A stretch of DNA of 64,000 bases from assembly GCA_027943335.1 (NCBI GenBank), contig BSBK01000525.1, forward strand, positions 558,001 to 622,000. Reading direction: 5' to 3'. A program made the position numbers and the translations under genes. The stretch is from Chamaecyparis obtusa. Lineage: Eukaryota > Streptophyta > Pinopsida > Cupressales > Cupressaceae. This document shows, piece after piece, positions 19,915-33,769 of this stretch. The notes under the pieces were generated by a model. It was not told where the DNA came from. It saw nothing but the letters and a program-made list of their open reading frames with translations, and ran no database searches. The stretch's first letter is position 1, and each line of letters starts with the position of its first letter.

Positions 19915-21917
19915 TGACCTTCTTAATTACAAAGGCACGTGTCTTATTTATATTTGCTAAAAAAACTATTCGCTAGCTTAGCCTTCAACCTATTACATAC
20001 AATTATATTAACATGTCTATGACCTAAATACAATAGGTGCATAGCCTTTACAAAATAATATAATAAGCACTAACCAAATTACCAATAGTCAGCTCCATGG
20101 TCTATTCTATTTTGCCACTCACTATCTGTGACACTTCATCTGGTTGTAACTTCTTCATAATAACTCATATGATCGTGCGCTCTTAGACTTAGCATGATTA
20201 CATATTAATAAGCTTGTCTTCAAGGGCACATGCCATAGCTTAGTCATACACACGTGTGTTGATGCTCTGATCATTTGTTGCTCTACTGACTCTCCAGTCT
20301 TCCATACTTAACCAAATTATGATCTTCAAACTTGTTTCCCTGACTCCATAATATCACATGACTTTTTTTCCATAATGAAAACACTAAATCATAGTCATAT
20401 ATAATAGTATAGTCAACTTGCCAACACAATGGTGGTCGTATCTCCACAATGGGGTAGATGCACAAGGCTTACCATTGTAATCATGTGACAGAGTGACACG
20501 TGGTAGCCCGATGATGTGGTAAGAGGTTGCAGGTTGATGCCCGAGTGGAGACTACAATGAATCAGTGAGTGACAAGTGGCATGAGTGGTGATGTGGTGGT
20601 TAGCTTGGTGATGAGGTGTCAGTCAAGAAAATCAAATTATGCCATGTGGCACATGTAGGGCCACTGAGATTTTAAATATATGTGTAGAAAGATTTAACAA
20701 ATTGTTAAAGTCCAGACTATGTGATATTTTCAAATTTGAAGAGTTGTAAGTTGCTCATGAATAGGAGAATGAAAATTCTTCTTATAGGTTGAATTTTTCT
20801 CAAACATACAACTATAATATACCATTGGAAATGGTGGGAAAGGATGGTTTCAATGGAAACAATAGAAATCAATTTTAAGCAAGTGAGAAAGAGCAGTGGG
20901 AGCTTTTTTCTTTTTTTCTAAGGTCAAGTTTTTGAGGGAAGAAGACTATTTGTAGAATTATTTGTTCTAAAAAGAGATAGGTGTCATGATGGAAATATCT
21001 TTTAGTTTTCTTTTCCTAAGGGATATAAGATGGTTTTTTCATGTTTGTAAGGATTCCAAATGTTCTCTGTAATTTCTCAGAGTTGGTCCCAAGTGCTCTA
21101 TGGGTTGGGTAGGAGATGTAGGTTTAGTCTTTAGTTTAGTTTCATAACAACGATTGATGACTTTGCTCTCACTCTAGGATGTATCATACTTTTATTAGAT
21201 TATGTTGTTCTAGTAAAGGGAAAGCTTCTTGATTATTTGTTGTTGTTGAAGTTGTTCAAATCTTGAAGCAGGGTGTTTACAGAGGCACGATCCTCATGGA
21301 TAATACAAATTTTGTCTCTCATTTCTCTCCATTTGTGTCAAGTTTATGAGTTTTCATAAGTTTTCATCTCTAGTTCTGATTTAGGATCAAATTAAATAAT
21401 GTTATAGATGAAGCATAAATTCATTTAGTTTTCATAGGGATGTTTGTAAGCAGTGTGGGTTTTGAGTATTTGTGTGAATGAATTGGATCTGTGATGAAGA
21501 ATAGTAGTTGGATTCTATATAATACAGTGCATTAGAGGTTTTTACCAATGGATAAGACATTGATTAGAAGTGAGTATATTCTACAATAACATGTTTTGGT
21601 ATGGCCTGTCATATCCCACAAATTTTTAAATCATAACCAATCCTAAATCATTTAAAAATATTGAGGTTATAGGGCCTATTTTTAAAATCATGGTGATTGA
21701 GAATCAATGAATGATTGGTTTCCATTTAGTATTATCTCACCATTCCATTTCATTTACTTTGTTCAAATCCAGTCCTGGTGTCATAAGGAGTATTGTTTTT
21801 ATTTGAATGGATTAGGACTACCCTCCTTAGTTTTGTAGAGCTAGAAGGGCAGAGGGTAGTCTTGTCCCTATAGTTCATCCAGTCATCTTAGAGATTATAT
21901 TTGGATCTAACACATCC
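19915..21917. other. 2 kb without recognised genes
   Basis: There is no kept frame on either strand. At 20490-20650 a GC-richer patch repeats TGATGTGGT and GTGACACGTGG words and resembles the repeat field at 1950-2815 in style, but I cannot align them convincingly. It presumably holds decayed mobile-element sequence. Confidence 0.3.
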
Positions 21918-22634
21918 TTAAATACTATAGATGTATTGGTTTCTATCCAAAGAATAAAGTCTTGTTTGAAGAACCAACAGACTAAGTGCGCTCAATGCTA
22001 TCTCAATTCTAGGTAGATCTCCCGACTGTCTCAAGCTTATCTTTGCTTCTTGTAATCTTCCAAGATGAGTTTCTCTAGAGAAGTTCTCAATACAAGGTAT
22101 AACTTTCTCAATCATCTATGTTGTATGGTTAAATACAAGAGTTAATGTCTTTAGAATCTTCTATATCAATTCATTCTTAGTCTTAATTCCTTCACAAGAT
22201 TTGATACCTACAACAATCTCTCACATTCTACCAATATAACTTCTAATAGATTCATTTTCCATCATTCTTATATCTTCAAATGCACATATCCAATTATGTA
22301 ATCTGACTCTCTTTGCATGTACATCACCTTCAAAAGTAGATTGTAAAGCTAACCAAATTTCATGAGATGTCCTTAGATATTTTACTTGACTGTACTCATT
22401 CTCCAGAAGGGATGACAAGAGTGCTTCTCTATAAAGTCTGTTACCCATGAACATATCTCTTTCCTCATTAGTACATTCTTCAATTTTGTCTTCTTTAATG
22501 ATAGTCTTTTCATTCTTTGTGATTAACCAGTATCCTGGTCTTGAACATAACAAATGTGTCTTCATCTTTTCTTTCCATCTATCATAGTTTACACCATCAA
22601 ACTTAGGGCTTTCTTTCCTGAAATGATTTGCCAT
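21918..22634 (-). pseudogene. Copia F Gag (UBN2/DUF4219-type)
   Basis: It starts MANHFRKESPKFDGVNY, followed by WKEKMKTHL, the N-terminal signature of plant Copia Gag. EIWLALQSTFEGD and ESIRSYIGRM follow. After two stops the same frame continues with MIEKVIPCIENFSRETHLGRL. The zinc knuckle, protease and pol are not present, because the element is cut at about 21918. In the family this protein forms the particle that packages element RNA. Confidence 0.85.
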
Positions 22635-22676
22635 GGATCTCCTTAAGTTGTTAGACTTTTCCTTCAATGACCTCTT

Positions 22677-22688
22677 TCTCTAATACCA
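22677..22688 (-). other. primer binding site of Copia F
   Basis: On the - strand this reads TGGTATTAGAGA, two bases from the initiator-Met complement, 2 bp from the LTR. Confidence 0.75.
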
Positions 22689-23369
22689 ATTGTTAGAAAG
22701 TAAAGTCCCACCAAGATAATTGAGATGGGGGCTATGAATTAGTTATTAGATAAATATAACTTTTATCACCATTAACAAATTTCAACTATGTAATTAATGT
22801 AAGAAACAACCATATAAAGATAAACATACAAAGTAACACAATAACACAATATATGTTGACTAGGGAACCTCTTGATCAGAGAGTAAACCTTGGTAGGAAT
22901 GATGCCCATAAAATATGTAACGATATGAAAATTCCTTGTGAGAGGATGCACTCTATTAAGAGGCTTAAGAAATACATTCATTGCATATGTCCCTGTTAAA
23001 AGATTGTAACCCTATTAGGAGTTGTGGAGGATAGAAGGACCCACTATCCAAACAACTTCAAGGGAAAGATCACTGAACACACTATCTAGCAAATCTCTAT
23101 ATTAATCAATATAATAATACCAAATACTTACTAATCTCAACAACTTATCTTTTGTGCTCTATCTATGCCAGACTGCACCAACTACTTCATCAGATCTCAA
23201 TACCAGATCTTTGTAATTCACATATCCTCTTACAACATATATTGCTCAATTCCATAATTCACCTCTATACCATATATTACAATAACGAAAATAAGCCTTC
23301 CTTTATACCATAGTTAAATAATTACAAATGAGTCAGCCAACAAGGTTTACCAATTACAAAATATAAACC

Positions 23370-23611
23370 TGTAAGAATTTTGATATTGCTTTGATACCAT
23401 GTAAGAATTTGCCTAAGGCAAAGAATAAACGCCAAGATCTAGAAGCTCAAGAGATAGCACAAGAGAGACAAAATATGATATGATCAAATGATCAAATAAT
23501 GAATAATAGATAGATAGATAGATTGATTACAAAGAAGGAGTGCCTAAATATATAGGCAATGCATGATAACTAGAAGATATGAAAAAGATAAGCTATCAAC
23601 TAGACATGGTG
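23370..23611 (-). repeat. 3' LTR of element E, first part
   Basis: This begins TGTAAGAATTTTGATAT and contains an internal primer-site-like GCTTTGATACCA at 23388-23399. It ends in TGGTG, the duplication made by Gypsy D. It continues at 46578-46861. Confidence 0.85.
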
Positions 23612-24624
23612 TGTAATGCCCAAAATAATCGGACAAAAACACAACAACAATTTTTTTTTTCAAAACAAACAATAACATACACCTAAGACAATTAGGATAC
23701 ACAAAAGCCCTTCAACACGAAGCTCGCTTGGGTGAGTCACCCAATGACACATAGGGGATCATGAGACAAGCGTTGGCGTGCCTCCATCCTCTACACGATG
23801 GAAGTTATTAGGCGATGAGGAAGATTATAGAAGTTTTAAAGGGAATATCATATTCCAATGGTTTCATGATGTACTAGGATAATACAGCCTATCCCTATGA
23901 ATTCTCAAGGGGTGATTTAATTCGCTAAAGGATAATTTTTTAATTTAGAAATAACATATCAAATATTAACCTAGCTAATACTCAAATAAACTAAGTTTTC
24001 TTCTCCTGATTAATAATCCTTAAGGAATTCAATTACATTTTCTAAATTAATAATGTCAATTACTATATTGAAATAACATCCCTTAAATTTATACATATAA
24101 AATATGTGTAGAAAATAAGATTAAGTTTACTATGAAATTTTTTGAGCCAAAACAATAATAATTATTAAAATAAAGAACATATATAAAACTTTTAACATCT
24201 TACTAAATTCTTCGATTCAAAATTTACTAGAAATTAATCCATAACTAAATTTAGTAAACGGTAATGATAAAACGTAACCAGGGCAAAAAGCAACCATAAA
24301 TATTGAACTTTAATTATTATTAGCTTAATAAAATTTACCAATCTTCTAAAAATAATTCTCTTAATTTTTTCACTAACATAAAGAATTACCTTTGCTCAAT
24401 TAAAATAAATGTCGGAAACTTATTCAATAAATAAGTTCATATGAGAAAAATATCCACTTAAATAAATAACCCACTAACTTTATGAAAAACATAACAACAT
24501 CTCACTGATTGATTTACTCACTCTTTTCTCTTTAAATTTAAAAGACCAAAACTAATACATTAATAAAGTTTATGGGGAGAACATTATCACCTACATAAAA
24601 TAATTTAATAATGAATTGAGCCCT

Positions 24625-24653
24625 CCAAACCCTAATTTGAAATTAGGGTTTGG
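24625..24653. repeat. telobox palindrome in the Gypsy D LTR
   Basis: CCAAACCCTAATTT and its exact reverse complement face each other across a single G. Both arms hold AAACCCTAA, the plant telobox word. The partner LTR has the same palindrome near 35063-35091. Confidence 0.7.
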
Positions 24654-25346
24654 GGCTTTCTTAAAACTTCCAAAAAAAAAAAACCCTAAAGGCTCTCTTT
24701 TTTTGTTTCCCTATTGTGTAGATCTAAGGAAGAAATGGAGAGAGATGGGTTGTTGTGCATCTCACAGTGTGTGAGAAATGGCTAAAGCAAAAGATCTCTT
24801 AATCCATAAGAGAATCTCTTTCTTCTAATCTAGTTAGATCCTTATACTGATTTCGTTAATGGGTCAGATAGATCTTAGCAATGTGGCTACTGGGTAAAAG
24901 CTTGAGACAAGCATTGAAAAGCCCATAGTTTGTAAGATTTCTCTTTTTTTTTTAATTTCATCTTATAGAACCATTAAATGTAAGTCTATAAGCATGCCAT
25001 ACAAATGGAAAAGCTACTTTCATAACAGACTGATGGATTTTATTTATGTTAAAAGGTCTCGTATACAGACCGAATGAAAATGTAATAGTTTTCATTTGTT
25101 TAAAGAGGTATCGACTCATTTTTTAAACATGCTGGGCATTTTATTCATTTAATCAGAATGCATTTCAATTTTATTATGAACTGGGTGCTCGTACTTTTTT
25201 TTTTTGCATTATACTATAACATTGTACATATTTTTTTTTAAGAGATCCCATCCTCTATTTTCGGCAAGTGTGGGAACGGTTTTGGGCACATTTTAAAGCA
25301 GGGTTTGGGCACGACAACAACAATCACTGCCATGAATGTTGCCATG

Positions 25347-25438
25347 ATAGAGACCTAGGTCTCTATCGTGATAGCAGCCATGGCAGGGACTGCTATGGCT
25401 CTAGGTCGTGACAGTGCCTAGGCACTGTCATGACCTAG
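25347..25438. repeat. cluster of three palindromes in the Gypsy D 3' LTR
   Basis: The first is a perfect 20-bp palindrome centred on CCTAGG (25347-25366). The second is a stem of 11 pairs, AGCCATGGCAG with CTGCTATGGCT, across a 3-base loop (25376-25400). The third is a 38-bp palindrome centred on CCTAGG with one wobble pair (25401-25438). Matching structures with different bases lie at 35837-35899. Confidence 0.8.
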
Positions 25439-25970
25439 AGTCATGGCAGCGCTCTGCGCTCGGCCGTGTTCAAAGGGCTTCAGCCCTAAAGGGGATTTGA
25501 CCCTAACAAACTTTGCCCGATTTTATTTTTGTTTTTCTTAATTTAACTTCGCCAAATGAAAATGCATAGCATAGTATTATTTATTATATACTATACGATG
25601 TTTATCATATAGTGTATAATATATAATATTATTTTATATAATGTTACCATTTTTTTATTTTTTTATGTATAAAGTTCATATTTTATTATAATGTATATAT
25701 TATGTACTATACAATAACTTATGTGTAGTATATAATATATTATATTATAATTTTACAAAATATTAAACAGTGATATATAATTATTATTTTAAGCCCTACT
25801 TGATATGTATAGTATATTTTTATATACCTTATATTATACAAATTTGTATGTATAATATAATATATATAAAAGGTATATATACATACTATTAGTTAATTTC
25901 CAGATTGAAACATATAAGTGGAACAGATTTCTAAAGTTGAAGTTAGAACAAATTAATAGCTAAAATATTT

Positions 25971-26172
<202 letters not shown>

Positions 26173-29013
26173 TTATAGTATTATACTATATATATACATA
26201 TATTTATATGATTTGGTATATTAATGGGTTAAAAAATAATCAGTTCATTATATACAACAAATTTAGAATGAAGAGTTTGATTTCTTAACCATTACTTAGA
26301 ACATACCTATACAGTTTTTTTAAAATTATTTAAGTGATAAGCTCTCTCAAGGTTAAGGTTTCTATCTATATTGTTCAAACATATATCAACTGTGATGCAT
26401 TCTTAAATTCTTCTAGTAATTTCTATAACAAAAATCATATCAACACATATTCTAAGCCAAAAGACTAATAATAATTGCACTGTCTATGAAAATACAATAT
26501 TTATAGATTAATAATAGCATTAATAGTAGTATTTTTTTTTTTTTGAACTTAATTGTAATGCACTTCCTATATGTAAAAGAAAATTCATCATTTAATAACT
26601 ATCAAAGCTAGTCAAACTTGTTTTCTGTACATAGCCAAATTTCCTTCTACATATTTAATGGAAGATTGATTTAGTAATAAAATTTACTGCTACATGAATT
26701 TCAACATTTTCTAGACAAATAAATAAATTAACATTTCCAAATTCATATCTAGTCCACTTAACAATATAATAGAAAATTGAATTTAGATTAAAATTAATAG
26801 TTGTAGAGACTAGAAAATTACTGTCTGAATCAATTACATTTACTATGGCTAAAACAAAGAACTAAAATAACCAGTCCAATTTCTAGCTCACAAATATTAC
26901 AATTTATTTGAACATGAAGGACAAATGTACAGAGCAAAACTCTCTCAACCAATTACACCTTATAAACAGTCTTTAGGAGTTTCAATTTTAACTTTATCCT
27001 TCAATCTTGAATTGCTTCTTCAAACCAAGAACCAAACCTGCAAACATAAGACCTTCTTCACATGGCCATGGAGGACCACCTCCCAGCCTAGGCCATTACA
27101 TGGCCACCCCCAAGCTTGGGGAAACAAGTATACGATAGGATACACTCATACCACACAAAACATAAACATTTAATACAAATTTGGAACATAGATTTTCACA
27201 TATTACTCCCTTTTCAAGCTTGCACAAAGGACTCTTACATAGAATCCAAATAATGGGTGAAGGTGGAATCTTCCTTATGGAGACACCTAACTTATAATAA
27301 ACAACATATCAACATTTTATATAGGCCTTCACAAGGCACTTCCAACCAAATAGCTCAAAATCCATGAGCAACACAAATTTCCCTTATCGCCCCCTATACA
27401 AACATAAGTAGGTTCTCATGGTGCCCATACAATCATGCACTCATACATAAGGAAATCTTAACTTAGGCCCTTCACCCCAAGTTCTCCTCTAATCCTCCCA
27501 AGGATGAGGAGTGAACTTACACACCCTTAACATGTACAAATCAAGAAAATAGCAAGATTGAAAGCAAAAATCTCAAACTGAAAACAAACATTAAAAGATA
27601 CACACACATGGTAAAACAATTTACAATTTTCAGATAGTTCATTTCTTTCAAAGCATATTCATAAAAACACAAGGTAGAAAACCACCAACCTCCTCTTAGG
27701 ACAAGGCTGAATTGAAGAGTTGAAGATGAGCTTCCCTTTTTTTTTTTTTCGAAGCTTGCTGTCCTCAAATCAACTTAGTCCCCAAAACTTTATAACTCTC
27801 CTCTCACTCTCCAATTCTCTCCTAGACCAAAATGAACAAGTGTGTGCTTCCTAAGTCTCTCTCCCTAAAGTCATTCAAACATTCTTCTCTCACCTCACTT
27901 CCCAAGGCAATTAAGTTTCTAGATCTAAGAAAAAATGACACTTGCCCTTACCTAAGGTTTGGAATGAATTTCAACACATGAATATGAGAGACATCCTAGA
28001 TAGCATTCTTTATTTTCGTACATATCAAAAATTGCCCATTTGGAGAGGTAAAAAGGTGGCCTAGGAAAGTGGAAATAGAAGAAATAAGCCCCCTAACCTA
28101 AGTAATAACCTTGGGGCACCAAAATTCAACCTAAACCACAATCGAGGACTCCACAAAACCTCTCAAAAACCCCAATTAATCATGCATCCGAAAATGGAGT
28201 ATTGGTTTCATCAAATCTTGGTTCCTTAACCCACCTACCTAGCTTAGGAATGCTCAAGACAAACTAACGAGAGGGTGGGGTCCATAATCCACTCAACATG
28301 CCACTTCATCACAAGGTGTCAAGTGACACATCACAATAATACACATCACAAACATACTTGGCATGCTTAGTGAAAAATTGCAATTTTATTTACACAAGAG
28401 AAACTTACTAACAACATACATTTACAACATTGTCAACCACATAAATACATGCAACATGTTTACGAAAGAAATCATGTCACAACGAGGTCGTACTTTTCTT
28501 AGAGTTGACCTCAGTTTCAAACTGATTGCACTTAGATCCTATTTTGTTTCCCCAACTTACAACCATGGCCATGTTCTTGCACACTCAAATTCAATGTCAG
28601 TACATTATAAAATCTTGCATTAATAATCATTTCAAAAATAGAGTAGTAACATCTAAAATTGACAAATACTTATATATTTGCATTCATAAAACATTATGCA
28701 ATCCACATAGGCATGTAATTCCTAAACTTATCATAGAACCATGATTTCACCAATATTCATTATATTGAAAGATGACATAACAAATGCAGAATGCAATATT
28801 CATATATCATAGATAATCATGGAACCAAAATGAGCATATATAAAAGTATGACTAATGTGATCATCATAAGAATCTATAACAACTATCTCATAAGATCCAA
28901 TGATAGGATATGTAATCCAAAATAGATCAAATGTCTATACTCAAGGTATCATCCTGATGAATCAAATGTCAAAATGAATGTCAAACTAGGATGGGTCGGG
29001 ATAGGACTTCACA

Positions 29014-29026
29014 TCCTCCCCCCCTA
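29014..29026 (-). other. polypurine tract of Gypsy D
   Basis: On the - strand this reads TAGGGGGGGAGGA, directly before the 3' LTR start TGTGAAG. It lies just after the end of pol. Confidence 0.8.
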
Positions 29027-29029
29027 GGC

Positions 29030-30430
29030 ATGAACTTCCTCCTAGAGTTTATCAAAAAGATGGGGGTATTGATCTCTCATCTATGTTGTGTCCTCCCATG
29101 AAGCTGTGACCTCATCGTAGCAATCCAACTAGACCCTAACTTGGTCTAGCTCTTGATCTCAAAGGGCCAGGGTCCTGTGAGCCAGTATACATATTGGCTC
29201 CAAAGCTAGCTATCTGTCTAACTCCACCTATAAAGCATCCCAATCGATAATATGAGACTCATCATATATATACTTCCTCAAAATAGACACATGAAAGACA
29301 TCATGGATGCATGACAGGCTAGGTGGCAAAGCTAAATGGTATGCTATTGGGCCTATCCTCTCCAAAATCTCAAAAGGTTCGACAAAGAGAGGGGCTAGCT
29401 TAGAACCCTTTCCAAAATGGATTGGGCTCTTATGTAGCATCACTCTCAAAAAGACTCTATCACCAATCATATACTCTCTATCAATCCTCCCAACGTCTAC
29501 ATACTTCTCCTGTCAATCCTGGGCCTCTCTAAGATGCTTCTTGATCAGATCTACCTACTGCTCCATTTGTCTGACCAACTCTAGACCAATGAAAACTCTA
29601 TCCTCTATCCTGTCCCACCTCAATGGTGTCCTACAAGATCTGCCATACAAGGCCTGATATGGAGACATACCCAAAGATGAATGATGCCCATTATTATAGT
29701 CAAACTCCACTAAATGTAGGTACTCCCACCTAACTTTATGATCCATCACATACATGCATAGCATGTCCTCTAACACCTAATTAACCCTCTCAATCTATCC
29801 ATCTATCTTTGGGTGATATGTTGTGCTAAAATTGAGCCTGGTGCCCAAAGTGGTCTATAGCTCTCTCCAAAAAGATGAAGTCAAGAGTGAGTCCCTATCT
29901 GATATGATCATGCATGGAATGCCATGAAGTCTAACAATATCCCTCAAAAATACCTGTGCCACTGTAGGTGCTATAAAAGTAGTACGTATCGATGAGAAGT
30001 GGGCTATCTTAGTCAACCTATCCACTATCACATAATGGCATCATGGTGACGAGATGACATAGGAAGACCAACTATAAAATCCATGGATATAATATCCCAC
30101 TTCCACTCCAAAATCTCATGAGACTGCAAAATTCCACCTAGATGACGGCTCTCTACCTTGATCCACTAACACTCTAAACATCTAGCCACCATCTTAGCAA
30201 TGTGTGTCCTCAAACCCAGCCAATGATAAAGCTATCTCAAATCTACATGTAACTTCTTGACTCCAAGGTGCACTGCATAAGGAGCTCTATGAGGCTCAAG
30301 GATGATGAAATCCTGCAACCCACTGGAAGAAGGTACATAAATACATCCTCTATGATGAAGAAGGCCATCAAACTCCAGGGTATAATCTATGAACTTCCCC
30401 TCTAGGGGTCTCTGATCTTGAACCATCTAT
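29030..30430 (-). pseudogene. Gypsy D integrase and C-terminal tail
   Basis: The parts in order are: a zinc-binding region with HRAPYAVHLGVKKL (Cys ligands degraded); core remnants; the C-terminal NNGHHSSLGMSPYQALYGRSCRTPL motif; GDRVFLRV; GPFEILERIGP-like and HDVFHVSILRKYI; and a chromodomain-like tail (QVRV, TASWEDTT, DQYPHLF). There are frame changes and stops. This tail type is characteristic of the Del/Tekay branch. Confidence 0.8.
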
Positions 30431-30705
30431 CTAACCTCTAAATAGAAGGCATCCTCCTGTAAGTGCTGCAGTATGCCCCCTCTCAAATCTATACTAGTAG
30501 TCATAACTAAGAGCTCATGATGTCTCCTACTCAAAGCATCTATGACCACATTCTCCTTACCCTTGATGTAGTGAACGTTAAAGTCATACTTGCATAGGAA
30601 CTCCATCCATCTCCTCTATCTAGCATTGAGGTTCAGTTGAGTGAATATATACTGGAGACTTTGATGATCTGAATGAAGCTCAAATCTATGGCCTAATAAG
30701 AAATG

Positions 30706-31439
30706 TCACCATCTCATCAAAGCATGCACCACTACTGCTAACTCAAGGTCATGGGTAGGATAATTAAGCTCATGAGTCTTGAGCTTTCTGGACTCATAGG
30801 CAATAGCCCAACCATCCTGCATCAGTACTGCCCCAATCCCATCTAAAGATGCATCTATGCATACAACAAAATCTACTGAAAAATTAGGTACTACAAGTAT
30901 AGGTGCACTGGTAAGAGCCATCTTGAGCTCCTAAAAAGCCCTCTCACACCTCTCTATCCACTCAAACTTCTTCCCTTTCCTCTGAAGGGAAGTGATGGGA
31001 TGTGCCACTCTAGAAAAACCCTTGAAAAATCATTCGTAATAGCTTGCAAGGCCCATGAAGCTCCTAACTTAGATGGGTCTACTGAGATCCCATCTCTTGA
31101 TATCACATGGCCTAAATATTGAACCTCTATCCTAAAGAATGGACACTTTGGCAAGTTGTCATACAACTGATTATCTCTCAAGCACTACAAAACCTACCTC
31201 AAATGCTCCTCATGGTCATGCTCATCTTGAGAGTATATCAATATTTCATCCAAAAATATCACCACAAATCTATCTAGGAATGAATGAAATACTCCATTCA
31301 TGAGACTCATGAATATAGCTAGAGCATTCGTAAGTCCAAAAGGTACCACCATGAACTCATAATGTCCATAACATGTGTGGAAGGTAGTCTTATGGATGTC
31401 ACTATCCACAATCCTCAGCTGGTGATATCCTAACTTCAA
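30706..31439 (-). pseudogene. Gypsy D reverse transcriptase and RNase H
   Basis: The RT part has [30 protein letters not shown] and the catalytic box changed to [11 protein letters not shown], in which the second Asp is Glu. YLGHVISRDGISVDPSK follows. RNase H has [17 protein letters not shown] and [17 protein letters not shown]. There is at least one frame change between the two. The normal YVDD/FLDD box needs two Asp, so this copy is dead regardless of stops. Confidence 0.85.
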
Positions 31440-32219
31440 GTCTATCTTCGATAAAACTCAAGATCCCTAAAGCTGATCAAATAAGTCATCAATCCTAGGA
31501 AGGGGATACCGATTCTTGATGGTCACCTTGTTCAGCTATCGATAATCCATGCACAACCTAAGAGATCCATCCTTCTTCTTAACGAAGATGATGGGTGCAC
31601 CCCATGGAGATACACTAGGATGAATGTGCCCTTTCTCCAAGAGCTCCTCTAACTAAATCTTGGGCTCATTGAGCTCATGTGTAGTCATCCTAGAGGGTGC
31701 TCTAGAAACTAGCTCTACTCCTAGTACAAGATCTATATGAAAGTCTAGTGCCCTAGGTGGTGGCATACCTGGTAACTGTGAAGGGAAAAAATTTGCAAAC
31801 TCCTATAGAATAGGGTGGTCATCAAGAGAAGTCTCCTTCTCTACCTCCTCCTCTTTGTCATTGATTGTGATAGCATATAACTGACATCCCTTCCACATGC
31901 ACCACTTAAGCTACATAGTAGAAATCATACAAAGGGATACAAGCCTCTGAACTCCTACAATAACTGAGGTCACCCCATCATCATCTAAGCACTCCACTAT
32001 CTTCTTCTTGCAATTCATCTTTTCTCTATGGGAATAGAGCCAATCCATGCCAAGAACGACATCATAAGATCCAAGTGGTGTGACACAAAGGTCAACTATG
32101 GTGGCAAAGTCTCTAATCTACAACTATCAACTTATCACCAAGGAACTAATGAATACCCTAGCTCCTAAGGCTAACTCAACCTCCCAACTAACATCTTGCC
32201 TAGCTGCCACTAGCCCACA

Positions 32220-33684
32220 TCACTCCACTATGAAAGGTGAAATAAAAGAGTCAGTGGATCTAGAATAAAAAAAGATAGAAACACTACTACCTATGATCAT
32301 GCCTGTAGTCTCAATGATTGTAGCCTGGTGCTCAGCCTGGCAGTTATCAATTGTTGTTAACACCCTGTGTGCTCTGCCCATGTCTCCTACAGTAGGCTTA
32401 GAGGCTGTCGCTCTCTGACTACCAGCTAAATGGCCTATAGGACAATCCATAGCTATGTGCCCCATTGTAGCACATGTGGAGCATAGTCCTCTAGCCTGTA
32501 GCTGTATACCCTGAGGCCTAGACTGCTGTTGTCCTCCTATAGCACTAGACCCAATGAATCCACCTCTGGAAGCCTGAGACTGTCCCCTCTGATCTTGTCG
32601 AGATCCCTGTGAGTGCCACTACTTGGGCTTAGAGCCCTGTTGTCCCTGAGAAGATTTATGCCTCTAGTTCTACTGAGATTACTGTGGCTATTGCTACTGC
32701 TGGGGTGCCCTAGATGATCCTGATGAGTTCTTATGGTTTCCCTTCCAATGAGACTTCTAGAAACCAGAAGAATGAGATGTGGCATTCCAATTCTATGACC
32801 AGTCTCAGGCATCATGAGATCTATTATGGATCTCCTCAGCTACCATGGCCCTCTCCATTGTATCATGTAGGTCTCCTGCGAGTACCAATCACACTCTGTC
32901 AGCTATGGCATAGTTCAACCCCTTAATGAAGTGGTTGACCTAGAGTTTTCTCGTCCTTCATGTAGTCCACATAAGGAAGGAGTTTGGGAAACTTGTTCTT
33001 GTACTAGGCTACTGACATGCCTCTCTGCTATAGGTTGTGAAACTCATCGATGTGATACTGTCTGAAATGCTTATACATATATCAGTCTCAAAATCTCTTC
33101 AAGAAGATCTCCCATGTGAGGGTGTCCATGGTAAGGTGACTCTTAACCTCCTCCTGCTTCCACCAAGTGGTAGCATTGCCCCTTAGCATGTGTACTAAAA
33201 AGCATTCCTTAAGGTTGCTCTCATAAGAACGTAACCCAAAGCAACACTTGAGGCTTAAAAGCCAAGCCTCTACCTCTATCCCAACCATGGATCCCAAAAA
33301 TGGTGGCAGCTATAATTTGATAAGATCTTTGATCAGGTCCCTTGCGTCATGAGGTACTCTTGACACAACCACTGGTGGTGACTTTGGCATGTGCACTGAC
33401 TCACCCTCATGAACTACCTACTTTGCTACTCATCTAGGAGAGGGACTCCTACTCCACTCTCGGTGTCCAGCCTACTAGCCTCCTGGAGGTAACCTATCCA
33501 TGCTAATGCTAGCTAGATTTTCTAAGGCATTAAGGACATCCTGATTGGGGTTAGGTGGTGGTGAGGGTGGAGGCCTTTGCTCATCACCTAGCCCCTTGGT
33601 TTCTCACTTATCTCCCTCTATTGCCACACGTCCACCTCTGGGTCTACGCCCACATTGGCATGCACTACGTGTGATTGGAGGCAT
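32220..33684 (-). pseudogene. Gypsy D Gag and protease region
   Basis: It starts MPPITRSACQCGRRPRGGR. It has the Retrotrans_gag-like part SYESNLKECFLVHMLRGNATTWWKQ, then a Gln/Ser-rich stretch and a zinc knuckle CSTCATMGHIAMDC. A protease-like FYSRSTDSFISPFIV follows, in which the DSGA-type active site is altered. Many stops interrupt it. Confidence 0.8.
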
Positions 33685-33757
33685 CCTACACTAAGGACAA
33701 AACAACTATAAGTTAGGAAAACGTAATGGCTTAAAAAGTTCCTAGAGTAGAAATTGT

Positions 33758-33769
33758 GCTCTAATACCA
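33758..33769 (-). other. primer binding site of Gypsy D
   Basis: On the - strand this reads TGGTATTAGAGC, one base from the initiator-Met complement, 3 bp from the first LTR end. Confidence 0.85.

Noticed and set aside
25347..25438. miRNA precursor in the palindrome cluster
   Set aside because: The stems are short, separate and nearly perfect palindromes, without the long single imperfect stem of a plant miRNA precursor.
27541..27768. 75-residue hydrophobic ORF, with a 90-residue relative at 45116-45388
   Set aside because: Both lie at the same place in the two LTRs of Gypsy D, so the similarity comes from LTR identity. There is no start context, family match or sign of selection.
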